A program made the position numbers and the translations under genes. Below the pieces are notes generated by a model, which saw nothing but the letters and a program-made list of their open reading frames with translations, had not been told where the DNA came from and ran no database searches. 64,000 nucleotides of DNA from Bacteroidota bacterium (lineage in GTDB: Bacteria > Bacteroidota > Bacteroidia > Palsa-948): positions 1 to 64,000 of the forward strand of contig JACQAL010000077.1 of NCBI GenBank assembly GCA_016195025.1, read 5' to 3'. Numbering within the stretch: position 1 is the first letter of the stretch; every line of letters starts with the position of its first letter. Below, one piece after another: positions 8,099 through 16,470 of the stretch.

Positions 8099-9334
8099 TT
8101 ATTTTATGTCAGACAAAGAATAAATCACCAGTCCGCTTCTCATCTTCGGTTCAACCCATGTTGATTTCGGAGGCATGGTTCCGCCCGAATCGGCAACGTT
8201 AATTACATCACGCATAGTTACCGGATATAAACCAAATCCAACCGATGCTTTTCCGCTGTCAACAATTTTTTTCAGTTCACCAATTCCTTTTGTTCCGCTT
8301 ACAAAAAATATTTTTTTGTCGGTTCGTAAATCATGAATACCGAGCAAGGGAGAAAGAATTAATTCAGTGAGAAGTTCAGCATCTAACTTTCCTTTTGTTT
8401 CATTCTTTACAGTGAGTGAATACCATTTTTCTTCAATGTACAAACTAAAATTTCTATGCCTGTTTGGTTTGTAAGGAGTTTCTCCTTTTTCTTCAATGGA
8501 AAAATTTGCTGAGAGTTTTCTTAAGAAAGTATCCTTCGAAAGAAAATTCAAGTCCTTTACAATGCGGTTGAACTCATAAATTTTCAGATTACCCTCAGGA
8601 AAAAATGCCGCCATGAAAAAATTATAGAGCTCATTTCCGGTATGATTTTTATTTTTTGCTTTCAGCGCTTTGCCGAGCAGGGCAGAGGAAGCGCTGCGAT
8701 GATGCCCATCGGCAATGTATATCGAAGAAATTTTTCCAAAAGCAGAAATAATATCATTGATTATTTTTTTGTCGCTCACTTTCCAGAGTTTATGTTCGAT
8801 TTTATCTGTGGTAGTAAAATCATTTTCCGGAATAGTCGAAATAATTTTCGAAATAATTTTTTCCACCATTGTATTATCCGGATAGCAAAGGCAAACCGGC
8901 TCTGCATTGAAATCACAAACCTGGAGGTAATTCATCAACTTTTCTTCCCGCTCCGAAATTGTCTGCTCATGAAGTTTAATCACATTATTAAAATAATCCC
9001 AGATAGAAGCGCAGGCGATAATTCCTGTGAAGGCATGATTGTCTTTCGTTTGTTGATAGATATAAAAACATTCCTCGGAGTCAGGAACTAAAATTTTTTT
9101 ACTGATAAATTGTAAAAACTTTTTCTTGATTTTCTGAAGATGTTCGGCTGAACCCGGTTTTGATTTTAAATTTTCCCTGAACTCAGGTTTGATAACATGA
9201 AGAAACGTATAGGGATTTTCAGAAAGTTTGCTTGAGAGTTGCGCAGCGTTATATCCATCCACCGAACGCGAAGCCACCAAATGTACTTTATCTTTTGCCG
9301 GGCGAATTCCTTTGAAAGGTTTTATAACAGCCAT
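8099..9334 (-). CDS. DUF1015-family protein
   Basis: A 411-residue cytosolic protein of the DUF1015 family, recognised by KPFKGIRPAKDKVHLVASR at the start, IADGHHRSASS in the middle and DLRTDKKIFFVSGT later. The function is not established; in Bacteroidota the gene is often near serC/serA, which here lie about 4 kb away. I start it at the Met before AVIKPFKG (9334) rather than 54 bp upstream, because the family begins there and this leaves a 59-bp divergent intergenic region with the carboxylase gene. First gene of the run DUF1015-yggS-comEC-Smr. Confidence 0.85.
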   Translation of the reverse strand: MAVIKPFKGIRPAKDKVHLVASRSVDGYNAAQLSSKLSENPYTFLHVIKPEFRENLKSKPGSAEHLQKIKKKFLQFISKKILVPDSEECFYIYQQTKDNHAFTGIIACASIWDYFNNVIKLHEQTISEREEKLMNYLQVCDFNAEPVCLCYPDNTMVEKIISKIISTIPENDFTTTDKIEHKLWKVSDKKIINDIISAFGKISSIYIADGHHRSASSALLGKALKAKNKNHTGNELYNFFMAAFFPEGNLKIYEFNRIVKDLNFLSKDTFLRKLSANFSIEEKGETPYKPNRHRNFSLYIEEKWYSLTVKNETKGKLDAELLTELILSPLLGIHDLRTDKKIFFVSGTKGIGELKKIVDSGKASVGFGLYPVTMRDVINVADSGGTMPPKSTWVEPKMRSGLVIYSLSDIK

Positions 9335-9393
9335 ACACACGAAATGAAATAATGGCGAATTTACTAATTCATATATTCGCATATTCAATTATT

Positions 9394-11049
9394 ATGGATT
9401 TAGAATTTAACAAGAACGAAGACAAAATGAAGCAACTTATTTCCGCTATGGAAAAAAAGTTGGAAAAAATTTATTTGGGCGGAGGGAAAAATAAAATTGA
9501 GAAGCAGCATGAGCAAGGAAAACTTTCTGCACGCGAGCGCATAGAATATTTGCTTGACAAAGATTTACCTCAAATTGAGATTGGCGCTTTTGCAGGTGAT
9601 GGAATGTATCTTGAAGAAGTTGGTCTCAATCCTGACAAAGTCGGGAGCGGCTGCCCTGCCGGAGGAACGGTTGTTGTGATTGGATATGTGCGGGGAAAAC
9701 AATGTATCGTAGTTGCGAACGATGCCACGGTAAAAGCAGGCGCATGGTTTCCGATTACCGGAAAGAAAAATTTGCGCGCGCAGGAAATCGCAATGGAAAA
9801 TCGCTTGCCAATAATTTATTTAGTTGACAGCGCAGGAGTTTTTCTTCCCAAGCAGGATGAAATTTTTCCAGACAAAGAACACTTTGGAAGAATTTTCCGC
9901 AACAACGCAATCATGTCGAGTATGGGAATTACACAGATTGCCGCCATCATGGGAAGTTGCGTTGCAGGCGGAGCGTATTTGCCCATCATGAGCGATGAAG
10001 CGCTGATTGTAAATAAAACAGGAACTATTTTTCTTGCCGGAAGTTACCTGGTGAAAGCCGCTATAGGAGAAAATATTGACAACGAAACTTTGGGCGGAGC
10101 AACCACTCACTGTGAAATTTCAGGAGTGACGGATTATAAATGCAAAGACGATAAAGATTGTTTGGATAAAATAAAAAACATTGTAGATAAAATTGGCGAC
10201 TATAAAAAAGCCGGATTCAGCAGAGCAGAAGCGAAGCAACCTGAAAAGAAGCCCGAAGAAATTTTCGGAATCATTCCGGATGCAAGCACAAAACAATTCG
10301 ATATGCGGGAAGTGATAGAAAGATTGGTTGATGCTTCGGCAATGGAAGAATACAAGGAAGATTACGGCATGAGCATCATTTGCTGTTATGCGCGCATAGA
10401 TGGCTGGGCGGTCGGTATTGTTGCAAATCAACGGAAAGTTGTGAAGAGTAAAAAAGGAGAAATGCAATTTGGCGGTGTGATTTATTCCGATTCGGCAGAC
10501 AAAGCCACGCGCTTCATCATGAACTGCAATCAGAAAAAAATTCCGCTCGTGTTTCTGCAGGACGTTACAGGATTTATGGTGGGTTCCCGTTCTGAGCACG
10601 GAGGAATTATTAAAGATGGCGCAAAGATGGTGAATGCAGTTGCAAATTCCGTAGTGCCGAAGTTTACTGTGATTGCAGGAAATTCATATGGCGCGGGAAA
10701 TTATGCCATGTGCGGAAAAGCATACGACCCGCGGTTAATTGTTGCATGGCCCACTTCTAAAATTGCCGTGATGGGCGGAGAGCAGGCGGCAAAAGTTTTG
10801 GTGCAGATAGAAATTGCAACGCTGAAAGCAAAAGGCGAAAAGATTACTCCTGAAAAAGAAAGTGAACTCTTCAACAAAATAAAAGACCGCTACGATTCGC
10901 AAACTTCTCCCTATTATGCGGCAGCACGGCTTTGGGTAGATGCAGTCATCAATCCGCTCGATACGCGTAAATGGATTTCAATGGGAATTGAAATGGCGAA
11001 TCATGCTCCGGTTAAAAAGAAATTTAATGTGGGAGTAATTCAAACATGA
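9394..11049 (+). CDS. Acyl-CoA carboxylase beta subunit, methylcrotonyl-CoA type
   Basis: A 551-residue biotin-dependent carboxyltransferase with two crotonase-like halves. N-terminal marks are GKLSARERIEYLLD and GSCVAGGAYLPIMSDE; C-terminal marks are FLQDVTGFMVG, GNSYGAGNYAMCG and MGGEQAAKVL. The last three resemble methylcrotonyl-CoA carboxylase (leucine degradation) more than propionyl-CoA carboxylase, whose equivalent site reads MGAKGA. It needs a biotin-carboxylase/carrier partner that is not in the window. I chose the Met before DLEFNKNED (9394), 42 bp inside the longest frame, to avoid overlap with the divergent gene. The 3' end overlaps the convergent LuxC-type gene by 10 bp. Confidence 0.9.
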   Translation: MDLEFNKNEDKMKQLISAMEKKLEKIYLGGGKNKIEKQHEQGKLSARERIEYLLDKDLPQIEIGAFAGDGMYLEEVGLNPDKVGSGCPAGGTVVVIGYVRGKQCIVVANDATVKAGAWFPITGKKNLRAQEIAMENRLPIIYLVDSAGVFLPKQDEIFPDKEHFGRIFRNNAIMSSMGITQIAAIMGSCVAGGAYLPIMSDEALIVNKTGTIFLAGSYLVKAAIGENIDNETLGGATTHCEISGVTDYKCKDDKDCLDKIKNIVDKIGDYKKAGFSRAEAKQPEKKPEEIFGIIPDASTKQFDMREVIERLVDASAMEEYKEDYGMSIICCYARIDGWAVGIVANQRKVVKSKKGEMQFGGVIYSDSADKATRFIMNCNQKKIPLVFLQDVTGFMVGSRSEHGGIIKDGAKMVNAVANSVVPKFTVIAGNSYGAGNYAMCGKAYDPRLIVAWPTSKIAVMGGEQAAKVLVQIEIATLKAKGEKITPEKESELFNKIKDRYDSQTSPYYAAARLWVDAVINPLDTRKWISMGIEMANHAPVKKKFNVGVIQT

Positions 11050-12101
11050 AGATTCAATAGGAACTCCATCGTATTTATTCCATCCGCATAATCCCAAAGT
11101 TCCGGAGATTGCGATTGTCCGAACGCTACCGTTGGTCGGGATTTAAAATCCCGACCAGCAACTATGCACTGAATAGTTGACTTTTCTTTTTCTAATCTTT
11201 TCAGAAGCTCTTCTTTGCTTTCATACCGCTCGTAAAATAAATTTGCAACAGGCGAAGCAATCCGTTTATCTTCTTTCAGTAATAAAAAATTATTATCGAA
11301 AAACTTTTCTTTGTTCAGCAGGTAAATGCTGCGGTAATAAGTATAGTTGTTGTAATATTTATTGTGATGAATCACATCGCTAAAATCAATAATGGCAGAA
11401 AAGAATTTATCCAAGTCGTAATTCTGCGGAATAAAAACCTTTGAAACGTTTCTGCATCCCAATCCAAAATACTGAAAAATATCTTCGCCCAGGTTTTGTA
11501 AATCTTCTTTCGTTTCCTTTCCGTCAAGTATGGCAACTGCATTTCTGTTTTTCCGAATGATATGAGGAAAGTTGGAAAAGTAATATTCAAAATAGCGCGC
11601 ACTGTTGTTGCTGCCGGTGGCAATGAAGGCAGATGTCCTTTCCCTGAAGCCGTGCCTGCCGGCAGGCAGGGGAGAATCAGAGGAAACAAATAGTATGTTG
11701 TTTTTGAATTCCGGCTCAATCCCAATCACTATTTCTGAAACTGCCGGCAAAAGAAATCTATCTTCCGAAGAAAGTTTCCCCACGCAACTATTTCCGCTCA
11801 TCAGCACGCATAAAAAATCGTGAAAACCAACCAAAGGAATATTTCCTGCCATGATAACTCCAATGCGATGGTTGATGGTTGATGGTTGATGGTTGATGGA
11901 ATAGGATGAAATCCATTTTCTGATTTTATCTTCTGCAAGCATTTCCCCGATAGAATTAATAGCAAGCAAAATATTTTCTTCCGTAAACCAGCCGTTATGT
12001 TTTTCTGCTTTATGAATTGCCTGTAACAGATTGTCTTCTGGTTTCTTCCTGAGAATTTCTCCAAGTTTTGCAAAAGCGACAATTCTTTTTTCTAAATTCA
12101 T
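11040..12101 (-). CDS. LuxC-type acyl-CoA reductase with two repeat-derived insertions
   Basis: A 353-residue protein of the acyl-CoA reductase (LuxC) family, which reduces activated fatty acids to aldehydes. Supporting segments are IGVIMAGNIPLVGFHDFLCVLMSGN (core at about 80), FIATGSNNSARYFEYYF and GLGCRNVSKVFIP with the probable catalytic Cys at about 218. Two pieces do not belong to the fold: SINHQPSTINH at about 68-78, encoded by a heptamer array, and LPAGRHGF at about 148-156, encoded by a GCCTGCCGGCAGGC palindrome. Both keep the frame open. It ends convergently with the carboxylase and is divergent from the ferredoxin gene. Confidence 0.82.
   Translation of the reverse strand: MNLEKRIVAFAKLGEILRKKPEDNLLQAIHKAEKHNGWFTEENILLAINSIGEMLAEDKIRKWISSYSINHQPSTINHRIGVIMAGNIPLVGFHDFLCVLMSGNSCVGKLSSEDRFLLPAVSEIVIGIEPEFKNNILFVSSDSPLPAGRHGFRERTSAFIATGSNNSARYFEYYFSNFPHIIRKNRNAVAILDGKETKEDLQNLGEDIFQYFGLGCRNVSKVFIPQNYDLDKFFSAIIDFSDVIHHNKYYNNYTYYRSIYLLNKEKFFDNNFLLLKEDKRIASPVANLFYERYESKEELLKRLEKEKSTIQCIVAGRDFKSRPTVAFGQSQSPELWDYADGINTMEFLLNLHV
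11654..11667. repeat. GC-rich palindrome inside the LuxC-type gene
   Basis: A perfect 14-bp palindrome, GCCTGCCGGCAGGC, extended on the right by another CAGG. It lies within the reading frame and encodes the Leu-Pro-Ala-Gly-Arg stretch. Confidence 0.8.
11867..11899. repeat. Heptanucleotide tandem repeat (gatggtt), 4.7 units, in coding sequence
   Basis: Four full units of gatggtt and a partial fifth. It lies in frame within the LuxC-type gene and encodes SxNHQP-type residues. Because 7 is not a multiple of 3, gain or loss of one unit would shift the frame. Confidence 0.9.
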
Positions 12102-12121
12102 AGTGCAAAATTATTTTTTAA

Positions 12122-12129
12122 TATCTTTG
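12122..12129 (+). promoter_or_regulatory. -7 element TATCTTTG upstream of the ferredoxin gene
   Basis: Matches TAnnTTTG, 32 bases upstream of the ferredoxin ATG, in the divergent intergenic region. Confidence 0.5.
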
Positions 12130-12161
12130 TTTCACATTTAATAAATTATTAACTTTCAACT

Positions 12162-12515
12162 ATGGCAATTAAAATAACTGAAGAATGCATTAACTGCGGT
12201 GCCTGCGAGCCCGAATGTCCGAATAATGCAATTTATGAAAACGGTGCGGAATGGAGATTTTCTGACGGAACAACTTTGAAAGGAAGTTATACCGGAAAAA
12301 GTTCAGGACAAACGGTGGACGCGGAAGCGCCTCAGCCGGCTGTTTCGGCTGATTTCTATTTTATAGTAACTGATAAATGCACCGAGTGCAAAGGGTTTCA
12401 CGATGAGCCGCAATGCGCTGCGGTTTGCCCGGTTGATTGCTGCGTGCCGGATGAAAATCATGTGGAAACCGAAGAGCAGTTGCTGGCGAAAAAAGATTCA
12501 ATGCACATAGCATAA
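12162..12515 (+). CDS. Two-[4Fe-4S] ferredoxin
   Basis: A 117-residue electron carrier. The first cluster motif, CINCGACEPECP, is at residues 9-20. The second, CTECKGFHDEPQCAAVCPVDCC, starts near residue 73 and has the long C-x2-C-x8-C-x3-C spacing of YfhL/Alv-type ferredoxins. A loop of about 45 residues separates them, longer than in minimal 2[4Fe-4S] ferredoxins. It is a plausible partner of the KorAB oxidoreductase encoded at 21.5-26 kb. It is a monocistronic gene with its own -7 element and a rho-independent terminator. Confidence 0.92.
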   Translation: MAIKITEECINCGACEPECPNNAIYENGAEWRFSDGTTLKGSYTGKSSGQTVDAEAPQPAVSADFYFIVTDKCTECKGFHDEPQCAAVCPVDCCVPDENHVETEEQLLAKKDSMHIA

Positions 12516-12539
12516 AAGTGTTTGTAAAATATAATAAGA

Positions 12540-12569
12540 CCGCGAACGTTAATCCGTTTGCGGTTTTTT
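12540..12569 (+). terminator. Rho-independent terminator after the ferredoxin gene
   Basis: Stem ccgcgaacg (12540-12548) pairs with cgtttgcgg (12555-12563), with one G-T pair and a 6-base loop, followed by TTTTTT. Confidence 0.85.
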
Positions 12570-12593
12570 ATTTGCCCCAACCCTAAAGGGAGT

Positions 12594-13469
12594 ATGAAAG
12601 GAAAATTTTCAATATTGTTTTTGTTTCTGTACTTTGTATTGTCTAAATACTCAATACTCAATTCTCAGGTCTTTCTTCAAGATTCCGTTTACAATCTTTT
12701 TTTGGATTTTGTTCATTCTTCAAACGAAGTAAAAAAAAATGATAACAGCAAGAAATTTTCTGCCGGATTGAAACTCGCTTTGGAAAAAGATGTAAAAGCG
12801 GAATTTACTTTCGACTCTTTGAGAAATGCCAGAGTAATGCTTGAGTCGCCCGACAAGCAGGTGAGAATTTTTACCTGGGATGTTCTTGCAGAAGATGGCA
12901 CGCATACTTTCTACGGATTCATTCATTCTTACAACCGCAAGTCAAAAAAGTTTGAAGTGTATGAACTCAAGGATAAATCGGAAGAGATGAGGGGAAAAGA
13001 AATAGAGAACGCCACGCTTGACAATACAAAATGGTATGGTGCTTACTATTTTCAATTGGCTGAATTCAAATACAAAAAGAAAAAACAATACGTGCTTCTC
13101 GGCTGGGATGGAAATAATTTAATGTCGAATAAAAAACTGATTGACGTTTTATCTTTCGATTCGAAAGGTTTCCCGAAGTTTGGCGATGCAATTTTTTCCA
13201 AAGACAATGGAAAAATTGTGAAGCGAATTATTTTTGAATACAAGGCAGGAATTTACATGTCGCTTCGTTACGAGGAAGAAAAAAACGCAATTGTGTTCGA
13301 CCATCTTTCGCCTTCCGACCCGAATCTCGAAGGGCAGTATGAATTTTATGGTCCCGATTTTACCTATGATATGCTTCAATTCCAGGATGGAAAATTTATA
13401 TTTGTTAAAAACGTGGAAGCGCGAAATCCCAAGGACAGGACTGATAAATATTTTCATATTCCTCATTAG
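12594..13469 (+). CDS. Secreted protein of unknown function
   Basis: A 291-residue protein. The start is taken at the Met before KGKFSILFLFLYFVLSKY, which gives a clean signal peptide; the frame is open for 12 more codons upstream, but these overlap the terminator region. The mature part is beta-rich with many aromatic and charged residues (VRIFTWDVLAEDGTHTFYGF, KKKQYVLLGWDGNN). It looks like a periplasmic or outer-membrane-associated protein, but no domain is recognised. It lies between the ferredoxin terminator and a repeat element, so it is probably monocistronic. Confidence 0.75.
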   Translation: MKGKFSILFLFLYFVLSKYSILNSQVFLQDSVYNLFLDFVHSSNEVKKNDNSKKFSAGLKLALEKDVKAEFTFDSLRNARVMLESPDKQVRIFTWDVLAEDGTHTFYGFIHSYNRKSKKFEVYELKDKSEEMRGKEIENATLDNTKWYGAYYFQLAEFKYKKKKQYVLLGWDGNNLMSNKKLIDVLSFDSKGFPKFGDAIFSKDNGKIVKRIIFEYKAGIYMSLRYEEEKNAIVFDHLSPSDPNLEGQYEFYGPDFTYDMLQFQDGKFIFVKNVEARNPKDRTDKYFHIPH

Positions 13470-13552
13470 TTCGGATAGCGAATCGCTGCGAATCTTCTAA
13501 ATAGGTAATCATCTTTTTCATTCGCAGATTCGTAAACATTCGTTATCCGCAC
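13470..13552. repeat. Dispersed inverted repeat, TTCGGATAgCGAATC family, copy 1
   Basis: The left arm ttcggatagcgaatc with gcgaatct and the right arm ttcgcagattcg with ttcgttatccgcac are imperfectly complementary. Related copies lie at 32417-32477 and 49036-49119. It fills the gap between the secreted-protein gene and serC. Confidence 0.75.
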
Positions 13553-13601
13553 AATCAGTTTTCTTATTAAATTCGACCTCGCTTAATAACACCTATTTAC
13601 A

Positions 13602-14699
13602 ATGGAAACAGTTATGGCTGATGTGAAAAAGAAAGTGCACAACTTTAGCGCAGGTCCCGGCATTCTTCCTCAGGAAGTTTTGAAACAGGCGGCAGAAGCA
13701 TGCATCAATTTTGACAACCTGAATCTTTCGCTTTTAGAAATTTCTCATCGCAGTAAAAATTACGAAGCCGTGATGCAGGAAGCGCGCGCGCTGGCAAAAG
13801 AATTACTCGGACTTGATGACGGCTATCAGGCAATTTTTTTGGGCGGAGGCGCAAGCATGCAGTTCTGCATGGTGCCATTCAATTTGCTTCGTGCCGAAGG
13901 TTACGCTGCATACGTGAACACAGGGGTGTGGGCGAGCAAAGCAATTAAGGAAGCAAAAATTATCGGCAATACGAAAGTGATTGCATCGTCAGAAGATAAA
14001 AAGTTCAATTACATTCCGCGCAACTACCAGATTCCCGGTGATGCAGATTATGTGCACATCACTTCCAACAATACGATTTACGGCACGCAAATAAAAAAAT
14101 TCCCCATCTCGCGCATCCCTGTGGTGGTCGATATGTCTTCAGATATTTTTTCCCGCAAGATTGACTGCACACAGTTTGATTTGATTTATGCAGGCGCTCA
14201 AAAAAATATGGGGCCGGCAGGCGCAACATTAATTGTTGTGAAGGAATCCATTCTTGGCAAAACCGGCAGAACAATTCCTTCCATGCTCGATTATAAAGTT
14301 CACATCAAAGGCGAAGCCATGTACAACACTCCGCCTGTGTTTCCGATTTATGTTTCTCTTCTCACCATGCGCTGGCTGAAAAAGAATGGCGGAATAGATT
14401 GGATTGAAAAAATAAATAACCAGAAAGCAGAAACGCTTTACTCAGAAATTGACCGCAACTCATTGTTCACCGGCACTGCTGAAAAAGATTCCCGCTCAAA
14501 TATGAATGTAACTTTCCTTCTCAACAAATCTGAACTCGAGCCCGAGTTTGACAAAATGTGGAAAGAAGCCGGCATCAGCGGCATTCGCGGACATCGTGAT
14601 GTTGGCGGTTACCGCGCTTCGCTTTACAATGCACTTCCGCTTGAAAGCGTGCAAGTGCTGGTGGATGTAATGAAAGAGTTTGAGAAAAAGTTTGCATAA
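13602..14699 (+). CDS. serC: Phosphoserine aminotransferase
   Basis: A 365-residue class V PLP-dependent aminotransferase converting 3-phosphohydroxypyruvate to phosphoserine. The N-terminal FSAGPGILPQEVL, ISHRS, GGGASMQF, HITSNNTIYGTQ and the PLP-lysine motif YAGAQKNMGPAG are all present, as is GHRDVGGYRASLYNA at the end. The length is normal. A second Met four codons in (MADVKKK) is an equally possible start. The next gene follows by 6 bp and the SerA gene is two genes downstream, so a serine-synthesis operon is likely. Confidence 0.95.
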   Translation: METVMADVKKKVHNFSAGPGILPQEVLKQAAEACINFDNLNLSLLEISHRSKNYEAVMQEARALAKELLGLDDGYQAIFLGGGASMQFCMVPFNLLRAEGYAAYVNTGVWASKAIKEAKIIGNTKVIASSEDKKFNYIPRNYQIPGDADYVHITSNNTIYGTQIKKFPISRIPVVVDMSSDIFSRKIDCTQFDLIYAGAQKNMGPAGATLIVVKESILGKTGRTIPSMLDYKVHIKGEAMYNTPPVFPIYVSLLTMRWLKKNGGIDWIEKINNQKAETLYSEIDRNSLFTGTAEKDSRSNMNVTFLLNKSELEPEFDKMWKEAGISGIRGHRDVGGYRASLYNALPLESVQVLVDVMKEFEKKFA

Positions 14700-14705
14700 A
14701 AATTT

Positions 14706-15416
14706 ATGGGACGCATTTTTGAAAAGAGAAAACACACCATGTTCGCGCGTTATGCGCGCATGGCAAAAGGTTTTACAAAAATCGGCAGAGAGATTTCCAT
14801 TGCGGTGAAACAAAATGGACCTAATCCTGATTCCAATTCCCGTTTGCGTATAGTCATTCAGAATGCGAAGGCAATCAACATGCCCAAAGAAAGAATTGAT
14901 GCTGCTATCAAACGCGCTTCCACCAAAGGCGAGGGAAACTTTGAGGAAATAAATTACGAAGGATACGGTCCCCACGGAGTTGCAATTCTTGCCGAATGCA
15001 CTTCCGATAATCCCACGCGGACTGTTTCAAATATCCGCATGCATTTTTCCAGGGGCAACGGAACGCTTGGCAAAACCGGCTCGCTCGATTTTATTTTCGA
15101 ACGCAAAGGAGTTTTCAGAATTTCTGCCGAAGGAAAAAATAAAGAAGATCTTGAACTGGAATTAATCGAACATGGCGCAGAAGAAATTGAAGAAGCCGAT
15201 AACGAATTAATCATCTATACAAAGTTTTCTAATTTCGGTGCAATGCAAAAAGCGCTCGAAGAAAAAAAAATAAATATTCTCTCCGCAGAAAAACAAAGAA
15301 TACCAAACACGCAGGTCGAACTGAATGAAGCACAGCAGAAAGATGTGCGTGAATTAATTGAAGCGCTCGAAGAAGACGATGATGTGCAGGCGGTGTTTCA
15401 CAATATGGCGGAATAA
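14706..15416 (+). CDS. yebC: YebC/PmpR-family protein
   Basis: A 236-residue protein of the YebC family, linked in recent work to translation of proline-rich stretches and earlier to transcriptional control. Family marks are the N-terminal KRKHTMFARYARMAKG-like segment (here EKRKHTMFARYARMAKGFTK), RLRIVIQNAKAINMPKERI, NYEGYGPHGVAIL and the C-terminal LIEALEEDDDVQAVFHNM. Normal length. It lies between serC and serA, which it may simply accompany in one transcript. Confidence 0.93.
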   Translation: MGRIFEKRKHTMFARYARMAKGFTKIGREISIAVKQNGPNPDSNSRLRIVIQNAKAINMPKERIDAAIKRASTKGEGNFEEINYEGYGPHGVAILAECTSDNPTRTVSNIRMHFSRGNGTLGKTGSLDFIFERKGVFRISAEGKNKEDLELELIEHGAEEIEEADNELIIYTKFSNFGAMQKALEEKKINILSAEKQRIPNTQVELNEAQQKDVRELIEALEEDDDVQAVFHNMAE

Positions 15417-15425
15417 AATATGTAA

Positions 15426-15487
15426 TGTCATTTTCGAACGAAGTGAGGAATCTCATGAGGAGATTCCTCGTTGCACTCGGAATGACA
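15426..15487. repeat. Palindromic intergenic element (TGTCATT...AATGACA)
   Basis: The terminal heptamers TGTCATT (15426-15432) and AATGACA (15481-15487) are perfectly complementary. An inner stem gaggaatctc (15445-15454) pairs with gagattcctc (15460-15469). It sits between yebC and serA. The glycosyltransferase gene near 33 kb carries a related half-element in its coding sequence. Confidence 0.85.
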
Positions 15488-15500
15488 AATCAAAAATAAT

Positions 15501-16448
15501 ATGAGCAAGAAGATTTTAGCGAATGACGGAATTGATGACGGAGGAAAATCGCTTCTCGAAAAAGCAGGATTCACAATCGTAACAGAAAAAGTTGCGCAGG
15601 AAAATTTAGCGAAAGCAATCAATGAAAATAATTTTATCGGGCTTACTGTGAGAAGCGCAACACAAGTAAAAAAAAATGTGATTGATGCATGCCCGAATTT
15701 AAAACTTATCGGAAGAGGAGGCGTTGGGATGGACAATATTGATGTGCAGTACGCGCGCGATAAAGGAATTCATGTGGTGAACACACCTGCAGCATCTTCG
15801 GAATCTGTGGCCGAACTTGTTTTCGCCCATCTTTTCGGAATGGTACGTTTTTTACATGACTCAAACAGGGAAATGCCTGCGAATGGAAATACGCAGTTTG
15901 ACGCGCTGAAAAAAAAATACGCGAAAGGAATTGAACTCAGAGGAAAAACGTTGGGAATAATCGGAATCGGAAGAATAGGGCAGGCGGTAGCGAAAATCGG
16001 AATCGGAGTGGGAATGAAAATAATTGCGCACGATCCGTTCGTGAAAGAAGGAAAAATAAATATGGAAGTTGGTGGAAATAAAATTTCTGTTCCGTTCAAA
16101 ACAATTTCTTTGGATGAACTTTTTGCGCAGAGCGATTTTATTTCTGTTCACGTGCCGGGCGGAAAACTGATTACAAAAAATGAATTCGCTAAAATGAAAA
16201 AAGGAGTGGTGCTGGTAAATGCTTCGCGCGGAGGAGTGATTGACGAACATGATTTGCTTGAAGCGCTGAACTCAGGAAAAGTTTCTAATTGCGCGCTGGA
16301 TGTTTTCGAAAATGAACCTACACCGAAAAAAGAAATTCTCACGCATCCAAAAATTTCTTTGACACCGCATATTGGCGCGGCAACCATGGAAGCGCAGGAA
16401 AGAATCGGAATTGAACTGGCAGAAAAAATTATTGAATTGTTAAAATAA
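15501..16448 (+). CDS. serA: D-3-phosphoglycerate dehydrogenase, short form
   Basis: A 315-residue D-2-hydroxyacid dehydrogenase performing the first step of serine synthesis. The NAD-binding Rossmann motif is GIIGIGRIGQAVAK (about residue 150), and catalytic-region marks are GGVGMDNIDVQYA, NASRGGVIDE and the catalytic His in SLTPHIGAAT. It lacks the C-terminal ACT or ASB regulatory domains, so feedback inhibition by serine is not expected. The order serC-yebC-serA supports the assignment over other 2-hydroxyacid dehydrogenases. Confidence 0.92.
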   Translation: MSKKILANDGIDDGGKSLLEKAGFTIVTEKVAQENLAKAINENNFIGLTVRSATQVKKNVIDACPNLKLIGRGGVGMDNIDVQYARDKGIHVVNTPAASSESVAELVFAHLFGMVRFLHDSNREMPANGNTQFDALKKKYAKGIELRGKTLGIIGIGRIGQAVAKIGIGVGMKIIAHDPFVKEGKINMEVGGNKISVPFKTISLDELFAQSDFISVHVPGGKLITKNEFAKMKKGVVLVNASRGGVIDEHDLLEALNSGKVSNCALDVFENEPTPKKEILTHPKISLTPHIGAATMEAQERIGIELAEKIIELLK

Positions 16449-16470
16449 GAACGATAGTTCTTTCAAATTT

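Noticed and set aside
10120-10599. Minus-strand 159-codon frame
   Set aside because: Antisense to the well-supported carboxylase gene; composition is that of a shadow frame.
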